Notes: a model not told the origin generated them from the sequence alone. 60,000 bases of DNA from Membranipora membranacea (GCA_914767715.1 OU612067.1:10356001-10416000), one strand, 5' to 3'; shown: positions 45,904 through 59,018, numbered from the stretch's first letter. A program made the numbers and translations.

Positions 45904-48900
45904 TTACGAACGCATGTTTCGCAGTCGGTTGGCAATTTCTCTGCTTGTTATTCTTGTTTCAGCATCCCACATTAGACAAGCCATTACTAGATTGCATTGG
46001 CCTTCTTCTAGCTTAGACACGACATCCGGAAGCTTTTTCTCTTTCAACTCCTCAGGCATTTTCTGCCCACCAGCATTCGAGGTCATCTTTTTGTAGACTT
46101 CAGTTCCAGCGAGGACCTCTAGGATGGTGATGCCCATGGACCATACATCAGACATTGAACTTGAGATCTCACCTTCCCACAGATCTATTGGTTTTTATCG
46201 TACAATGTTTTCTTGAAAGAAAAGAATATTATCTATAATTGGTTCTTGTGACCGCTATGTTAGAACTTGCAAGTATTTAGTACCGTATATGTGACCTTGA
46301 TTTGAATGAATCATATCAGCTGCATTACTGCAAGATATTAGACGAATAATAGAGATACAAATGGCTTTTTCCTCACCTTGATTCAGCATCGCCAAGCTAC
46401 TGGTGGTATGTTTTCCAACATTGCCTACGATCTGAAATTATAAACACATGTGATCACAGGGTGTGATACATGGCAGATAAGGGCAGACAATGTTGGGAGA
46501 TAAGGGTTGTCTGTCACTTTTTGTCCACTTTTATTTGGTAAATATTTTATCTCACATCAAATTTCGCTTCTCAGGAATGTTAGGATTTTACTGCAGTTTC
46601 CCTATATTGTGAGAGTGAGAGGTTGTGAGAAAACTCGGAGAGATTTTGTCACAATCAAATTATCTGCCCTAAAGGTTATTTAAGACTGGTGTCCTAGTAC
46701 TGCAATTTGTGAGGTAATAACTATTCCTAAATTCTACAGAAGGGCCAAATTAAAATATTGTTAGCAGCTAGTTCCACAGTAGTTTTGAAATATTATGAGA
46801 CAGTAAAAATTCATAGCATTTCTTGATAAATTTTGTGTGTTAAGAATTGCCCCCTCCAAATAATTGCGCCATTTCACATACTACAGATAAATTTTACCAA
46901 ATAAATGCAATGAAATCATTCCGTGTCAAAACATCGTATGACTACTGCAGATCTTGATGTCTGACTATATATTGCTTTGTGCCTTGAGTGGTCTCTGAAG
47001 GATCATTGTGATGATAAACATACCAGAATGCAGCTGGGCCGGACTGCCTTATGGACGACTCCAACCTTGTGAAGGTAAGCCAGCCCTTCTGCTGCATCAG
47101 CCAGATAACCAACAAATACGTTCTGCTGAATCTACAACAGATGGCTAAGAGAAAATACACATGATAAGCAGAGGGATTGTTAATGGTAATTTGGAAGCTA
47201 CCCATTACAGAGCAGAATATGCGTATATTATATAATATTTATATCAAACCCTCCGTAACTTATATAAACCAACTAGAACATGTACTGCTGAATGAACAAC
47301 ATTTTGTGTTCAATTTCTTCAATGAATCCAAATTTTGCTGGGCCGTACATCTCCAGTATATTGAACCTCATAGTTGCATTCAAAAGCCCCTGAACAATGG
47401 TAACAATCACGATCTTGGGATTTAGCAGTACTATCACTCTTTGCTTGATTATGTTTGACTATTTGTCGTCAGAAAGTTGTAAAATGTCTGAAAAGTCTTT
47501 GTAGACTTTGAATTTATGCACTTTTAGTATATGATATTCACCTTGGCAGTACCCTTCACTTGTTTCACTGCCGCATTGTACAAATTGTTGTCTCCCATTT
47601 CCATAATCAACATCATTGTAGTCCTTCTATCAAAAGGTTCAACGTTTCCAAACACAACGGCTATATTATCATGTTTCAGCTTTCTAAAAAGTAATCGCAA
47701 TAAAAGCTTGAATTTCTAAACATTTGACACTGATGTGGAAAACAGGGCAATAGGCAATCCAAACTTTAGATAATCTGCATTGCCAAAAAGTGAATATATT
47801 TGGGAATATATCAATTATGGTTTGTGTGCTTTAAATACTACCATTTTTTACATTAAAGATTTTAGATTGAAGACAAGACGGGTTTGTCAATTTAGCACTG
47901 ATTCGAGTGGTGCTTACCTCAACCTAGCAACGTGGCTGGAAAACTCCTCCTCCTCAGGTGACAATTCTCCCCATGCCTTTTTAATAGCAACTTTTGCTCC
48001 GTTATATAGTCCTGACCAAACCATTGATCCTGCACCTGTACCCAACAGGTCAATGCCAACCTCCACCTTCTCTTTTGGAATCACTGATGCAAATGTATAA
48101 TTTATCCCGTTCTCCATTCTATGTGCTGCAAGCTCGGCAATTCTGGAATGATTCTCTCCTTCTGTCTCTGTGTTGAATATATAAAGATCGAAAGTATGTA
48201 TGCCTACCTAATTTCAATGAAGCATGAACAATGTATTGCACTAGGTATCGATGAACCCTTCTCCTCAAATGGTATCAATTATCAGCATGCTAAATAATCT
48301 AAACATTTTTAAATGAGCATGGTTTGGATGCATTAATTAGACGATTGATGTGTATGAAATATACCTCAATATTCCAACATAATCTTTACCTGTGACATAT
48401 GTGGTCTCACTGCTCGGAGCCAGAGCTAATGTGCTGCCAGCTGCCAATTTAAGGCGCTCGAGATTCATGCTGATGCTGTCAGGTAGTCCAACAGAACCAT
48501 CTTGCTGGATTTCCCGAATATACTCCTAAAATGGAGGTTGATGGGATATGTCTCCAATCATATCATATAAACTTAGATTAGGTCACATTAGGTCGTTTTA
48601 GCTAATCTACCAGTGAAAAAGGTATCAAAAATAGATTGGGGAACTTTATTGCACATACAGGAGAGGAGTTATGGAGAGATATGATACAGTAAGAGTAACA
48701 ACGGGTGTCAATACAAATTATGTTGATCTGACTTCCTACTTGGTAACTTTGGATACTCCTTCCACGATATACGGCAGCTGTTATGACAACTCTCATATCC
48801 TCTGGCTCGTTTACTTCCAGCCTCCAGCTGTAAGTCTTGTAAGCCAGTTCTTCCCAGAATCGATCAGCGGCATCATGCTTACCTTTACCAAACTGCATCG

Positions 48901-50772
48901 GTACAATCTCAACCCCCTGAATAAGATATTGACGTTAAATCATATCCAAATACCAATGCATGTTTTAGTCAGGCAGCTACTTATGGTAAAGTTCTGTCAG
49001 AGTAGCATAATAAGCAATTTCCATTCTCAGGGTGATAGAGTGTCTCCCAATATGAATATGAGGTTAGCTGACATTTTAGAGTGGGGAAAATTGAAATCAG
49101 TTAAAATGGAAGCAACAATCATCAGTCAGACTTAAAATTTACCATTCGAAGAAGATTATCAGCCTCCTCTCTCCAATCAAGTTGTTGTTCAACATGATAA
49201 AACTCTTCTAAAATGTCAGGGTAGTCTTCATATTCATGAGGTGTTGCATCCCCGAGCATGATCAATTGCCGCTTACTTCCTGTTAAAAGAAATTGTCTCT
49301 TCTTCAGAAAGCCAATCATTACCACTACCTCCCCATACCATAGTCTGATAAATTGTCTCCACAATAAGGTGATACATTTTTGCACAGGTACTTTCAACAT
49401 GCTTATGAAATACAAGCATTCTGAGTTCTTAAAATTAGAACACAATGCGAAAATCTTATTGCAAGAAAGTGTCACTCAAATAATTGTGGGAATTGATTAG
49501 CAGCCGTTTTGAAATCTTAGTATGACATACATAGTGAACTTTCTGCAGTCAGACTGATGTGAGGTATGTGAAGCAAACTAACCTTCTCTCCAGCTGAAAT
49601 CTTCTCTCGCTCTTTTGAGTACCAGCTCATAACATTCAGGTTCGTCTCCCCCGTGTGTGTTCTCTACTTCTTCTACAAATTTCTGTAACTCTCCAATGTC
49701 TCTGGTGAAATCAATAGATTTAGTTGTGTATCCTCCCACCTCAGGGTCAAAATCACAGTAATCGCCATGTGCTATGATCTGTTAGGAAAATTTAGTTAAC
49801 AACAACAGTGTATATACGAACACTGTTGTAATCGCAAGGTTTATTAGGATATATATCATAAGCTCAACGTGTCACTTCAGTCTCACTTTCACTCGGCCGA
49901 TTGGCTAATACTAAATTGGATCGCTCCTGGCTAAGATCAAGGTGTCACTGTCAATGGGCGATTAGTGCCTGTTCCAGTTTCCACTGCACACTCATGATTA
50001 GGAGGTCGACCATGGCCTCACCTCTAGGATGCATTCTAGTTGTTTGGAATGAATCACACTATCAGTACGTGGACTTCGAGCAACTTGCATTCCTCTTAAG
50101 GGGCAGCCCACCTTCTGTTTTGTCATTATCAGGGCTTTGGTTAGAGTGTCACTGCCAATGGCTGAGTGTTGCCTGTTTCATTTTGACAGTTTGACTCTCC
50201 CTCAGTTTAGGAGGTTATTATAGCCTCACAGTTCTAGGATGCATTCAAATAACCAGGATGTATCACATTTGCAGTATGAGTCATTTTATAGCCGGGCGGC
50301 CCTCTTTAGTGCCAGTAAAGTCAACAGTGTTCTTATGAACAGCAAGTGTTGCTTCTCTGCCTAATCAGTTTGAGACCACAAGGATATACACATTTAAATA
50401 CATGCTATCACCCGTACATTTCCTTGATTTATCAAACTCTATTAATTGATCATATAGCGCATTGATGTTTGAAACGTTAATGTTCGAACATGGTACAATT
50501 AAGCAACCTTCAATCATCTTGTCTTGAAGGGTCTCAGGCTTCTCAAATTACAAACAGTAAATGGTCAGTACACTCACCCCGACCTGAACATCTGCATACT
50601 TCTCAAATATCCCTGGAATGAATTTCTGCATGTCTTCACGCAGCTGAGCAATGAATTGTGACATTGATCCAGTTGTGTCATATGACAGAATCACATCGTG
50701 GTATTGATATTTAGTACTTCCTCCAGTCTTCTCCAATCTGTACATTTTATTGTGACTTCTGGTGGAAGCCAT
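45904..50772 (-). CDS. von Willebrand A domain fused to a kinase-like (pseudokinase) domain
   Basis: Ten exons (50772-50578, 49778-49583, 49279-49143, 48916-48740, 48525-48390, 48167-47918, 47683-47542, 47131-47024, 46431-46377, 46184-45904) sum to 1677 nt, 558 aa; all phases agree and all borders are GT/AG. VWA (about res. 25-235): DTTGSMS MIDAS at 32, VGIIAHGDYCDFDPEVGGY across exons 1-2, HGGDEPECYE, RQLIMLGDATPHEY; most like VWAs of the alpha-kinase (VWK) group. Kinase-like domain (315-558): GTGAGSMV loop at 323, VAIKK (Lys343), LKHDNIAVVFG, SDVWSMGITILEVLAG. The HRD motif is HKA (438-440), Asn is replaced by Cys445, and IVGNVG stands where DFG is expected; the alpha-C Glu appears to be His359. 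Likely cytosolic: no signal peptide or membrane span. Role unknown. Confidence 0.88.
49941..50310 (+). repeat. diverged tandem duplication in intron 1 of the VWA gene
   Basis: 49941-50143 and 50144-50310 share GTGTCACTG(T/C)CAATGG, GCCTGTT, TAGGAGGT, CTCAC, CTAGGATGCATTC and GGGC(A/G)GCCC in order. Open frames across it are not coding. Confidence 0.6.
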
Positions 50773-50784
50773 TTTCTCTTTCAA

Positions 50785-51454
50785 TGTTTATCAAGTGAGT
50801 AAAATTGTGTAACTGGCTGTTACACAGAATAAGTTAAAGTGGCAATAATGCAAGCTCACCAAATGTTGCTCTTAAATGTCCTCAACCAGGAAATTTTGAT
50901 CAAACATACCTAAGTAACTCATATATGATTGTCCTAACATGAATGCGACAAAGCACATAACACACAGACTAATCAAAACCATACATCTTATGATGTAATA
51001 TAATTTCAAACATTATTATTGCATATGAATAGGAGTATAAAGTAAAAGGTATAAAATACTTTAAATATGTGTGAATTGCCTAGAGAATTGTTTTGTTTCA
51101 TTGTGCCTGTGGTTAATTCAATTAATTAATTGTTTGCGTGAATATAAGAGAACATATGGTTGAGAATTCGATGAACACAAATAGCTGAGTGTACCGCATG
51201 GCCTGAAAAATTAACATAAACAAAGTTACTCTGCTAATTCTATATTACCAATGCCATTTTCTGTAAAAATCTTAAATGGTACCTGGGCAACAATGGCCTT
51301 TTGGAATGTGTTTATTGGGCCAAACAATTGCGTAATTATCCTTAGACCATTATGCCTCATCCACTCATGATTCATTTTTCACACTGGTTAGCCAGCTGAT
51401 TATCCCTGGAATAGGACTCTCATAAGCTCATTCAGTCATCAAATAAAACACAAA
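50785..51454. other. 5' flank of the VWA-pseudokinase gene
   Basis: Expected promoter region; no TATA box or other motif can be assigned with confidence. Confidence 0.3.
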
Positions 51455-52710
51455 ACTGGAAAGTCACTGCTTTGCATATTCCTTGTTTCATTTTACTAGA
51501 AAGTATAGCAAACCTGCTGTATGTCTTGCGTGAAGTTCAAGATAATTTCGTAAGAGATCTTGAGTAGTGCTGTTTTCTTCAGTTCAATTTTGTACCAGTA
51601 GTGATTGTAATGATTTGGCAACAGTTATGTTCTGTAAAGTGCTGAGCAGATATTGATATCACTACCAGTCATGCTTATGTTTCAAGGATTCAAAATTTGA
51701 TTGGGTCACGCTCTGAAATATGCGAACCTAGAACATGGTTTTCAATATCTCAAACAACTAAATCTTTAGTTTGGGGTTAATAATAAAGACAATGTTGAAA
51801 ACAAGGGCGGAGTACACTAGGAAGTTCAGACAAACTAAGCAGCATGCTGTGGACAGGGAAACAGGGTTACAAAACCAATAAACAAATAACATTAACTTAC
51901 TGGCAGCAGAAGCAATGAAATAATAAGCATGTCAGTCAAGCATAGGAAAAAGGCTTCCAACATAGAGAATTCCTTACTGTAATCACTTTGCATATCAAAA
52001 CAATATATATGCTGCCTTTGCAATAATTACAAGATGAATTAACACTTGGCATCGCATCCTTGCCACCAGACTTTCAGTGAGGTAAAAATATTGAGAAGGT
52101 GAAAAAAAAAGCAAACATCAAAGATTTTCATCACACACAATATAGTAAGGAGTATGCACCTCCCGCCTCGAAATCAAATAGTGAAAAACAGCCAAAAATA
52201 TAAGTTTCTATCCTTATTTACACAGTGAGTGGATGACCATACTTACAGCTTATGACTCAATATACAATTTTCACAAACTTTTATGTTTACAACAGACTCA
52301 AGCATCAACAGCACCAGGGTAGACTTGCCTAGGAGACATAGAAATGGCCAAAGCCCGTTTCCACCAAGTATACCGATGTTCTGCGCTAACAGGATTATCG
52401 AGGTGGGATAACAGGAAATAACTGGACTGGTATAATCAGAAATATAGGACTCCCTGCAAACAACGCTGTCGTCAGTTTCATCGGAGAAAAACAAGCAATC
52501 TGAAATTTCAAAACAGTCATCTTCAGAATAAATTCTTCAAAAAAACCCATTGACAGGAGAATGGACAAATAACTGAACCTAAATTTCACGAACTGAGCCA
52601 GCAATGGGCAAAAGTTTAAATATATGAAAATGACTTTCTCTCTCTATTCTCTTCAATTTTGCCTCCAAATGGGGAAATCTTCTCTGCAGGTTCCATTCAA
52701 TCTGACTAAA
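51455..52710. repeat. inverted duplicate, right copy (partner 45060-45510)
   Basis: See the partner. The segment about 51800-52620 is absent from the left copy: an insertion here or a loss there. No inverted ends or target duplication were recognised for it. Confidence 0.6.
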
Positions 52711-53960
52711 TCTTTTTTATGACTTTAAGACACCAAGTCTTCAATCTTCAGTATAGAATCAGGGAGCCACAAATATATAATAATAATAATAATATCAACT
52801 TCATTGCTATTCAAGACCCCTTTCAGGACAAATGAGAATATGCTTACAGTAGAATAAGAATTATCACATCCGTTTAGCGCACTCCTGTACAAGGTAGGAG
52901 TGGGCAAGCTAGGCTATTGTCCGAAGAGCTCACATCCTCTAGCAGCATGGGTAGTGACCGGGAACCTGTAACTCTCAGATTGAGAAGCTCGAATTTTAAC
53001 CACGACCCACCCTGCCTGCCTGCCCCATTAGCTAGATTGTTTGACATCCAATGTCCAATCACTGTTACTTTCAAGTTTTTGTGATTTTCTATGGTTCTTT
53101 TGAATAAATACAGGCATATAAATAGATTCACATTATCATGTTTTTCCAAAGTAATATTTAAGTTCTGCCTGTGAGTGAAATATTGACTTATAACCAAATA
53201 AAAAAATTAACATGAATGGTCGAATGTTACAAGCCCAAGCCCAACTACAGCAAATTCTTCCAAACATTTTGGGCACAGTATCAGTAAGAGTACAAAAATA
53301 TCTTTGTAGGCAGCCTGGAATTTAGATTTCCCAACACAGACCAGTCCTCTGAAGTTGCCATTCTCCCCTCAATTGCATTAGTTCACCGGTCACTTGGCAA
53401 AAGTATGGGAAATTGACAACCACAGAAAGGGACCTTTAATTTAGATCTCGTCTCCTATTCCTAACTCTTATTAACATTATATCTTAGTCTTAGTTACACA
53501 AATCATCAATCAGCATCACTATTTTTCCATCTTGACTGGATCTATTTCTTCCATTTTGAAAAACATACTCATCATATGAAAGGTATGCAATTAAAGATAT
53601 CATGATATGCGTCTGGAGATGGCACAATGTGCAAGATTATCTCGGGCAGCCGCAATCTTCGCAGACATTATCTACAATAATAACTTTTATTTAATGTATT
53701 GTAATTATTTGTTACAAAAATTGATATTGGCATAATAAAATCCCCTTTTTGAACAATGTGTCACTCTTGCCACGCCCTCAGCTCATATTCATATTCTGTT
53801 GATGAATAATGTATTGGCAGCGAGATATCAAGGTGAGAGTGAAATATATCATCAGGTCTGACAATGTGCAAACAATATACCACAGTTAGATGGTAGAATC
53901 CAAGCTAAGCTTTCCATGCTCTGTCCTAATTAAACGTTTTTGAGTTTTTTGTCCGGTCGT
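52711..53960. other. no gene recognised
   Basis: AT-rich. A degenerate tRNA-like stretch on the minus strand near 52955-53025 and a (AAT) run near 52780-52794; otherwise nothing. Confidence 0.35.
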
Positions 53961-53977
53961 CAAAGCATTTGGATGAT

Positions 53978-54254
53978 ATGACCATCCTGAAATCAACTGT
54001 GTTTATCATTCTATTTGTGGGCTATATGAGCTCGGCTGATGCTGGTATTCTTGGTGTAGACATGCGATACAAAAAGCAGTGTGACATCATAATGCATCAT
54101 TTATTATATAATAGTTTTATATATAGTCAGCAGAATATGTCATGGCATACCACTCGGATCAAGAAACATAACTTACGCTGTCGGGAAATACCCAGGTTTT
54201 GTGATCGGTGATGCATACACTGGCTGGAAATCATCTTTACACATTTTTGTTGAG
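53978..54254 (+). CDS. candidate secreted or membrane protein, first two exons
   Basis: ATG at 53978 starts MTILKSTVFIILFVGYMSS followed by ADA, a good signal peptide, ending at a GTATTC donor in phase 1. The exon 54127-54254 follows TATATAG, is in phase, and encodes SRICHGIPLGSRNITYAVG and then a segment with KYPGFVIGDAYTGWKSSL, ending before GTAATC. A signal-peptide exon ending in phase 1 matches the layout of the receptor gene. I recognise no domain and found no later exons. The unspliced frame also stays open to 54211. Confidence 0.4.
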
Positions 54255-55001
54255 GTAATCCGTGTACATCTCTTTAAAGACTGTCAATTTGGTCGTCCTG
54301 ATAACTGCGATGATTAAATACTATGGCTCCAAACAGATACCAATATTTTGGATCTTGCTGATGCGTGTTTCATTATTTCTTGTCTGTAGCTCTTGCCGTA
54401 CCAAAGGGTCTGAAACATGAAATTAATTTTCGAAATGCATGCACACAGTTAACTGTTCATATTGTTTCTTAGTTTTTTTAATTTTTATAATTGTACAGTA
54501 AACAACACGCTTGCATCAAAGAAGTGATTAATGTCACATATTACAAAAAAGAAAAATTAATGCATAAAGTTTCTTTTTATGGATTGACTTATATAAATTG
54601 TTATTATGTGTATGTGATAATGGGATATTTTGATCATTGATTCCAATGTATAAGTTCATCCATTTTTCATCTTATTCCATTCTCCTTTCAATGTCGTCTC
54701 GATGCTGCTGTCTCCAAGAGTCCTCTCAGGTTCATACAGATTAACTCATTCTATGACATTTGCCAATCACACATCGAGTGAACATGATGACTATTTTAAA
54801 CTTTTGACCTTAGAATAACATTAAATTAATGATCGTAGTTAAATTTCTTTGGGTGACATCACCTGAGGCAACATTGACATTTGTGTAACCAGGAAAGTAT
54901 TTGCAGTTTCATGCCGATCTGAACTTTGGTTTTTTCTGTTACACACCACCAAACAAATGTAATGGCTGTAATGGATTTTATCTACTTAAATGATTGTCGA
55001 A
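54255..55001. other. no gene recognised
   Basis: AT-rich, no exon with family features; later exons of the preceding candidate gene should lie here or beyond. Confidence 0.35.
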
Positions 55002-55078
55002 CAAAATTTTATTGCCTGTTTCTTTTTGCCAACTACAGGATGTGCAGTTGGCAAAAAGAAACAGACAATAGAATTTTG
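55002..55078 (+). ncRNA. 33-bp stem hairpin, possible small-RNA precursor
   Basis: Arms 55002-55034 and 55046-55078 are complementary over 33 bp with only two imperfections (one would be a G-U pair in RNA), around an 11-base loop ACAGGATGTGC. The central 15+ bp (TTTCTTTTTGCCAACT) pair perfectly. Could be a miRNA-like precursor or a very short foldback element. No expression evidence. Confidence 0.4.
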
Positions 55079-55211
55079 ACCTTGAGTCAACTTGTTCATG
55101 ATGATGTGTTTATTTGTCTCATCAATTAGAGAAATAAAATGCTTCATGTGAGTGCTCTCTTGTTAAAAGTATGGACGGTAAAATAAATGGATAAAAATTC
55201 ATATAAAAAGT

Positions 55212-56183
55212 TTACTTTTTTGAAAAAACGCTATTTAGATAGTGAACACAGTTAGCTCTAAAACAAAGTTTGCGAAGGTTTACTCTGTACCGGATGGTGG
55301 AATATCGGCCTGATGGGCATTGAGTAAATGTCAACATGGGAGTTTGTTCGATTGCCACCATGCGAAGACTCTTTGTAGCGAGTTTGTTGTGGTAGAGATC
55401 GGCTACTGCGGTGAAGGTGATATCTCCTGCGAGGCGACCGGCTGAGCGCACCACTCGCTGTAGATGTTTTTTAGAGTCTGCATTAAGATGAGAATATATC
55501 ACTACTAGATGATAAAGTAGGATGCTTTCAATGAAGGATTTGTAGCATGATGTAATCAATCTGGTATCTATTCCCAGATGATACAGCTTGCTCATAATGT
55601 GAAGTCGAGTTCTAGCTTTCTTTACAGTTCGGTTGGCAGAGGCTGTAAAGTCAAGTTTAGTAGTTAACGTAGTACCAAGATACACGAACTCCGTTACTTC
55701 ATCGATCGGGGAACCATTTATTACCAGCTGTTGTGTGGTCGGGTTATCCCGTGCATTGCTGAAAACCAGTTCTTTGGTCTTCTTTGAGTTAAGAAGCAGG
55801 TCATGTTCGCAGCACCAAGCATATAGATGATCTGCTTCTTGTTGGAGACACGATGGCTGGGTACTCGTGAGAAACTCTAGTATGACTGTGTCATCAGCAT
55901 ATTTGAGGAATTCGGTATTGGAGTTGAGTGTTGGCATACTGGATACATAGAATGAGAAAAGTAGCGGACTGAGCACACAGCCTTGAGGGCTCCCAGTAGA
56001 TTTTGTCGTAGATGCTGATACATTGGACGTTGTTATAACACGTTGTGTGCGATTTGTGAGGAAACTGTAAAGCCAGTTAAGAATATTCGGATGAATATCA
56101 TAATCACAGAGTCTGGAGATTAGCAGGGAGAGATTTATAGTATTAAAGGCGCTGGTGTAGTCAATGAATAGTGAATAGTTCAT
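55212..56183 (-). pseudogene. LINE reverse transcriptase, 5'-truncated but open
   Basis: 323 codons without a stop. RT blocks: FIDYTSAFNTINLSLL with the catalytic Asp, TKSTGSPQGCVLSPLLFSFY, KYADDTVILEFL with the catalytic YADD, and the thumb FVYLGTTLTTKLDF. The tail LQRVVRSAGRLAGDI and the end FRANCVHYLNSVF are typical of Jockey/CR1-like elements. It begins exactly at the first catalytic RT block, so endonuclease and ORF1 are missing, as in the usual 5' truncation. No poly-A tail was noted. Confidence 0.85.
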
Positions 56184-56906
56184 GGCGATTGTTTAGCAGT
56201 TAGTTCTGCTGTAGTTATGCGAATTCTGAGGCTATAAAATTTTAAAGCACTTCTAGGTAGAAATGATGTGCATCGTTAAAAGTTGCTCCCCTTTCTTATC
56301 TAGGAGGTATCTATGCCTAGTGCTGTACAAGCCCAGGAAAGCTTCCTCCTCTATCTCCTTTAGAGAACTGTCGATGTTAATTAATAAAATGATCAACTAT
56401 TGTGCCATGTCCCTGACAATGAAAACAAATTTACTTTTAATTATGCGGGAGATCTGTCTATTTGGAAGTGGTATCTTGTTGGGGAGGTACAGATCTAGGG
56501 TTCAAAACCTCATAGGTGAGCATAGATGAGAATAGATGAGAATGGAGGCAATTTCTAACACTACACACATTTTCACCGATAATTTTTTCAGTGTCAAAAT
56601 ATTGCATATCTACTGCAGAACTAGAGTCCCGACTATATTGCTTTGGTCCTTCTGTAGTCTGTTGTCTGTAGTCTAATATGACGGCTTGGGGCTTTTGTCC
56701 TACACAATGTCTGTATTGATATTGTTTTGATATTTAAAACGGCCCAGACTTGGGTGGGGATCCTGAGTCATCTGCATCATCAAATTTACTCCAATGTCCA
56801 ATAGATAGATAATAGTTTATTCCTGTCTCCAACGTAAGTCTGAGAAATATTTTGTCTTGTTAGAGCAATAAAAAATGTGAGAAAAAATGTAAAAAGATCA
56901 GTTACT
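56184..56906. other. no gene recognised
   Basis: Plus-strand open frames here lack family features; no upstream LINE sequence is visible. Confidence 0.35.
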
Positions 56907-56999
56907 TACCGTGGCCCAGAAAGCCGGATAAAATTAAACTTATCTGCTGTGAATTTAATTTAAAAAAGGCCTGAATTGAATTAAACATTTTAGTGAATT

Positions 57000-57215
57000 A
57001 TTCAAACTTTTCTGCATTAAACTTTTCTGCATCAAACTTTCAAGTTCTGCATCAAACTTTTCTCCTCTTAATCAAACTTTTCTACTCTGAATTAAACTTT
57101 TCTATTCTGCATCAAACTTTTCTGTTCTGCATCAAACTTTTATACTCTGCATCAATCTTTTTGTTCTGCTGCATCAAACTTTTCTACTCTGAATCAAACT
57201 TTTCCGCTCCACTGA
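57000..57215 (+). repeat. tandem units in the left arm
   Basis: About ten units of ATCAAACTTTTCT(G/A)(T/C)TCTGC, ending at GCTCCACTGATATCAACCACC. Confidence 0.85.
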
Positions 57216-57801
57216 TATCAACCACCCTATATACTATGTATTACTGTATGCAGGTCCTCATTCTACAAATTTGCCTCACAGAATATTTTGTTAGAAGGAA
57301 GATGAAAGATGGGTAACCAGCTATTTTTGGGCGTTCATGACAAATATTTTATACCATACATGCAGGTCTATTATTTAAAATATTTGGTACCATACAGGCT
57401 GTTATCCTCAGCTTTATAAACTAAAAGTTTTTAAGCAGGGAATTTCAATAATACACAGGTAAAAGAAATCAATACATTTATAAATATTTGTTGAATTCCC
57501 AAATAGCTTTTACAGCAAATGGAAAATCCTTACAAGTGGGACCTTTTGTCGTATACAGTCACGATGAAACTTCTATTTCATTTGTGGGCCTAACCACTAC
57601 TCTTATCATTCTTGTTAGTCAGCGAACAAGCCTAGTTTTTGGGAACAAACTTTAATAGCGACCTTTACTATACTAAGGGCCACAGCTTATCACCAGCCCT
57701 AGACTGACTGGCCTCAGATCTTTCTTATACTATACAAAAAGGGTATTTTTATTGCTATCTTACTAATGGTAAAGTCATAAAATTTATTCTTCCACTCATT
57801 A

Positions 57802-58157
57802 CCGTAATCCCTCACCTATAAGTCACCGGACTTATAAGTGAATCACCCCCCTCAGAAAAAATAAAAATGCTCCAGTTATAAGACACCCCACAGCTATAAG
57901 ACACTCACTACACTACACTCACTACAAATGAACTAAGTAGTTTTGGGAAAAAAACTGCCCTCTGTGGATTTCGAACTTACAACTCCATGTTTACAAGTCG
58001 TACGCTCTACCACTGAGCTATTCAGCTTCGGTGACTGTATTAGGTTTTGGTCCAATCTAAATATAAAAATGCTTCAAATGATAGTCGCATCTATATGCTA
58101 CTCTCTTATAGCCGCCTTCACTTATAAGTCGCGCGATCTATAGGTGAGGGATTACGG
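57802..58157. mobile_element. TA-flanked TIR element with tRNA-like core
   Basis: TA at 57800-57801 and 58158-58159; perfect inverted ends CCGTAATCCCTCACCTATA. Internal CTTATAAGT motifs as in the 1159-1498 copy. 356 bp. Confidence 0.85.
57950..58027 (-). repeat. tRNA-like core with A box, B box and T7 run
   Basis: Minus strand: A box TAGCTCAGTGGTAGAGCG, B box AGTTCGAAATCC, then CAGTTTTTTTCC (T7 terminator), the same tail as in the related element at 1307-1387. The anticodon loop position reads CTTGTAA (TGT) but its stem does not pair. Confidence 0.6.
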
Positions 58158-59018
58158 TACCAATAATCAATTTCCATGAAATTTCTATAGTAACCAATAT
58201 AACATTTAAAAAAAATGAAGCAATTACTGTATGGACATTGTTTTCTGCTAGCTTGACAATATGAACTCTGCAGCAATCTAAGTGAGGTCACTACAAATAA
58301 ATGGGCTTATGGTTTTGCTGGCCACAATCCTCACCCGAAAACCTAATTCATTCTGTTAGCAGAGTCTGACCTAATACCACAATTTCAAACAATTTGTCAA
58401 ACTGTTAATTGATACTGATACAAACATGACAATTCACACCAGTGGGTTGCTGCATAACCACACAGGAGATAATACTACTTTGATAATATGGACAGGCTAA
58501 AATTGCAGTTCAAGAAAACATCCCAATACATTAGGGAAATTTACTGGGAGTTTTTACCTAGGTAATATATACAGATGTAATAATAGTATTCCAAGTGGTG
58601 CGGTTTTTGCAAGGGCCAGCCTCTACTAGGGTAATTATTTTAGTAAGAGCAGGTGTCATGAAATAGAATTGAATCTGGTCAGATGCCAGCTCTTTGTTTT
58701 CTATGAGGTTTTATTGCTTTGCATCAGCAGAATGTTATACATTTTTGTTAGCAATCTGACTCATACATACTCAGACTCATACATGATAATAGCTTAGCTT
58801 CAGCTTATAGCCTAACGAAATTTGTGAAAGGATGGGTCCGAAGAGAATGCGACTTTCTATCTGTTGAGGCAATCAACAATTTCTATGATGATTCACTTTT
58901 CACATTTATGTGCTGGACGGGTTTAGAATCCAACATACATGAAGAAATAATAATCTGTCTAGAAAAGCAAACAGAGGGTCTCCCTGTATAAACCAGTTTA
59001 AATAGAGATTTCTGATAT

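Noticed and set aside
49901-50194. Plus-strand 97-codon frame in VWA intron 1
   Set aside because: Falls in a diverged tandem duplication and has no family features.
52955-53025. tRNA-like stretch on the minus strand
   Set aside because: Both boxes are too degenerate (GTGGTTAAAATTCG, GGTTCCCGGTC) to separate from chance.
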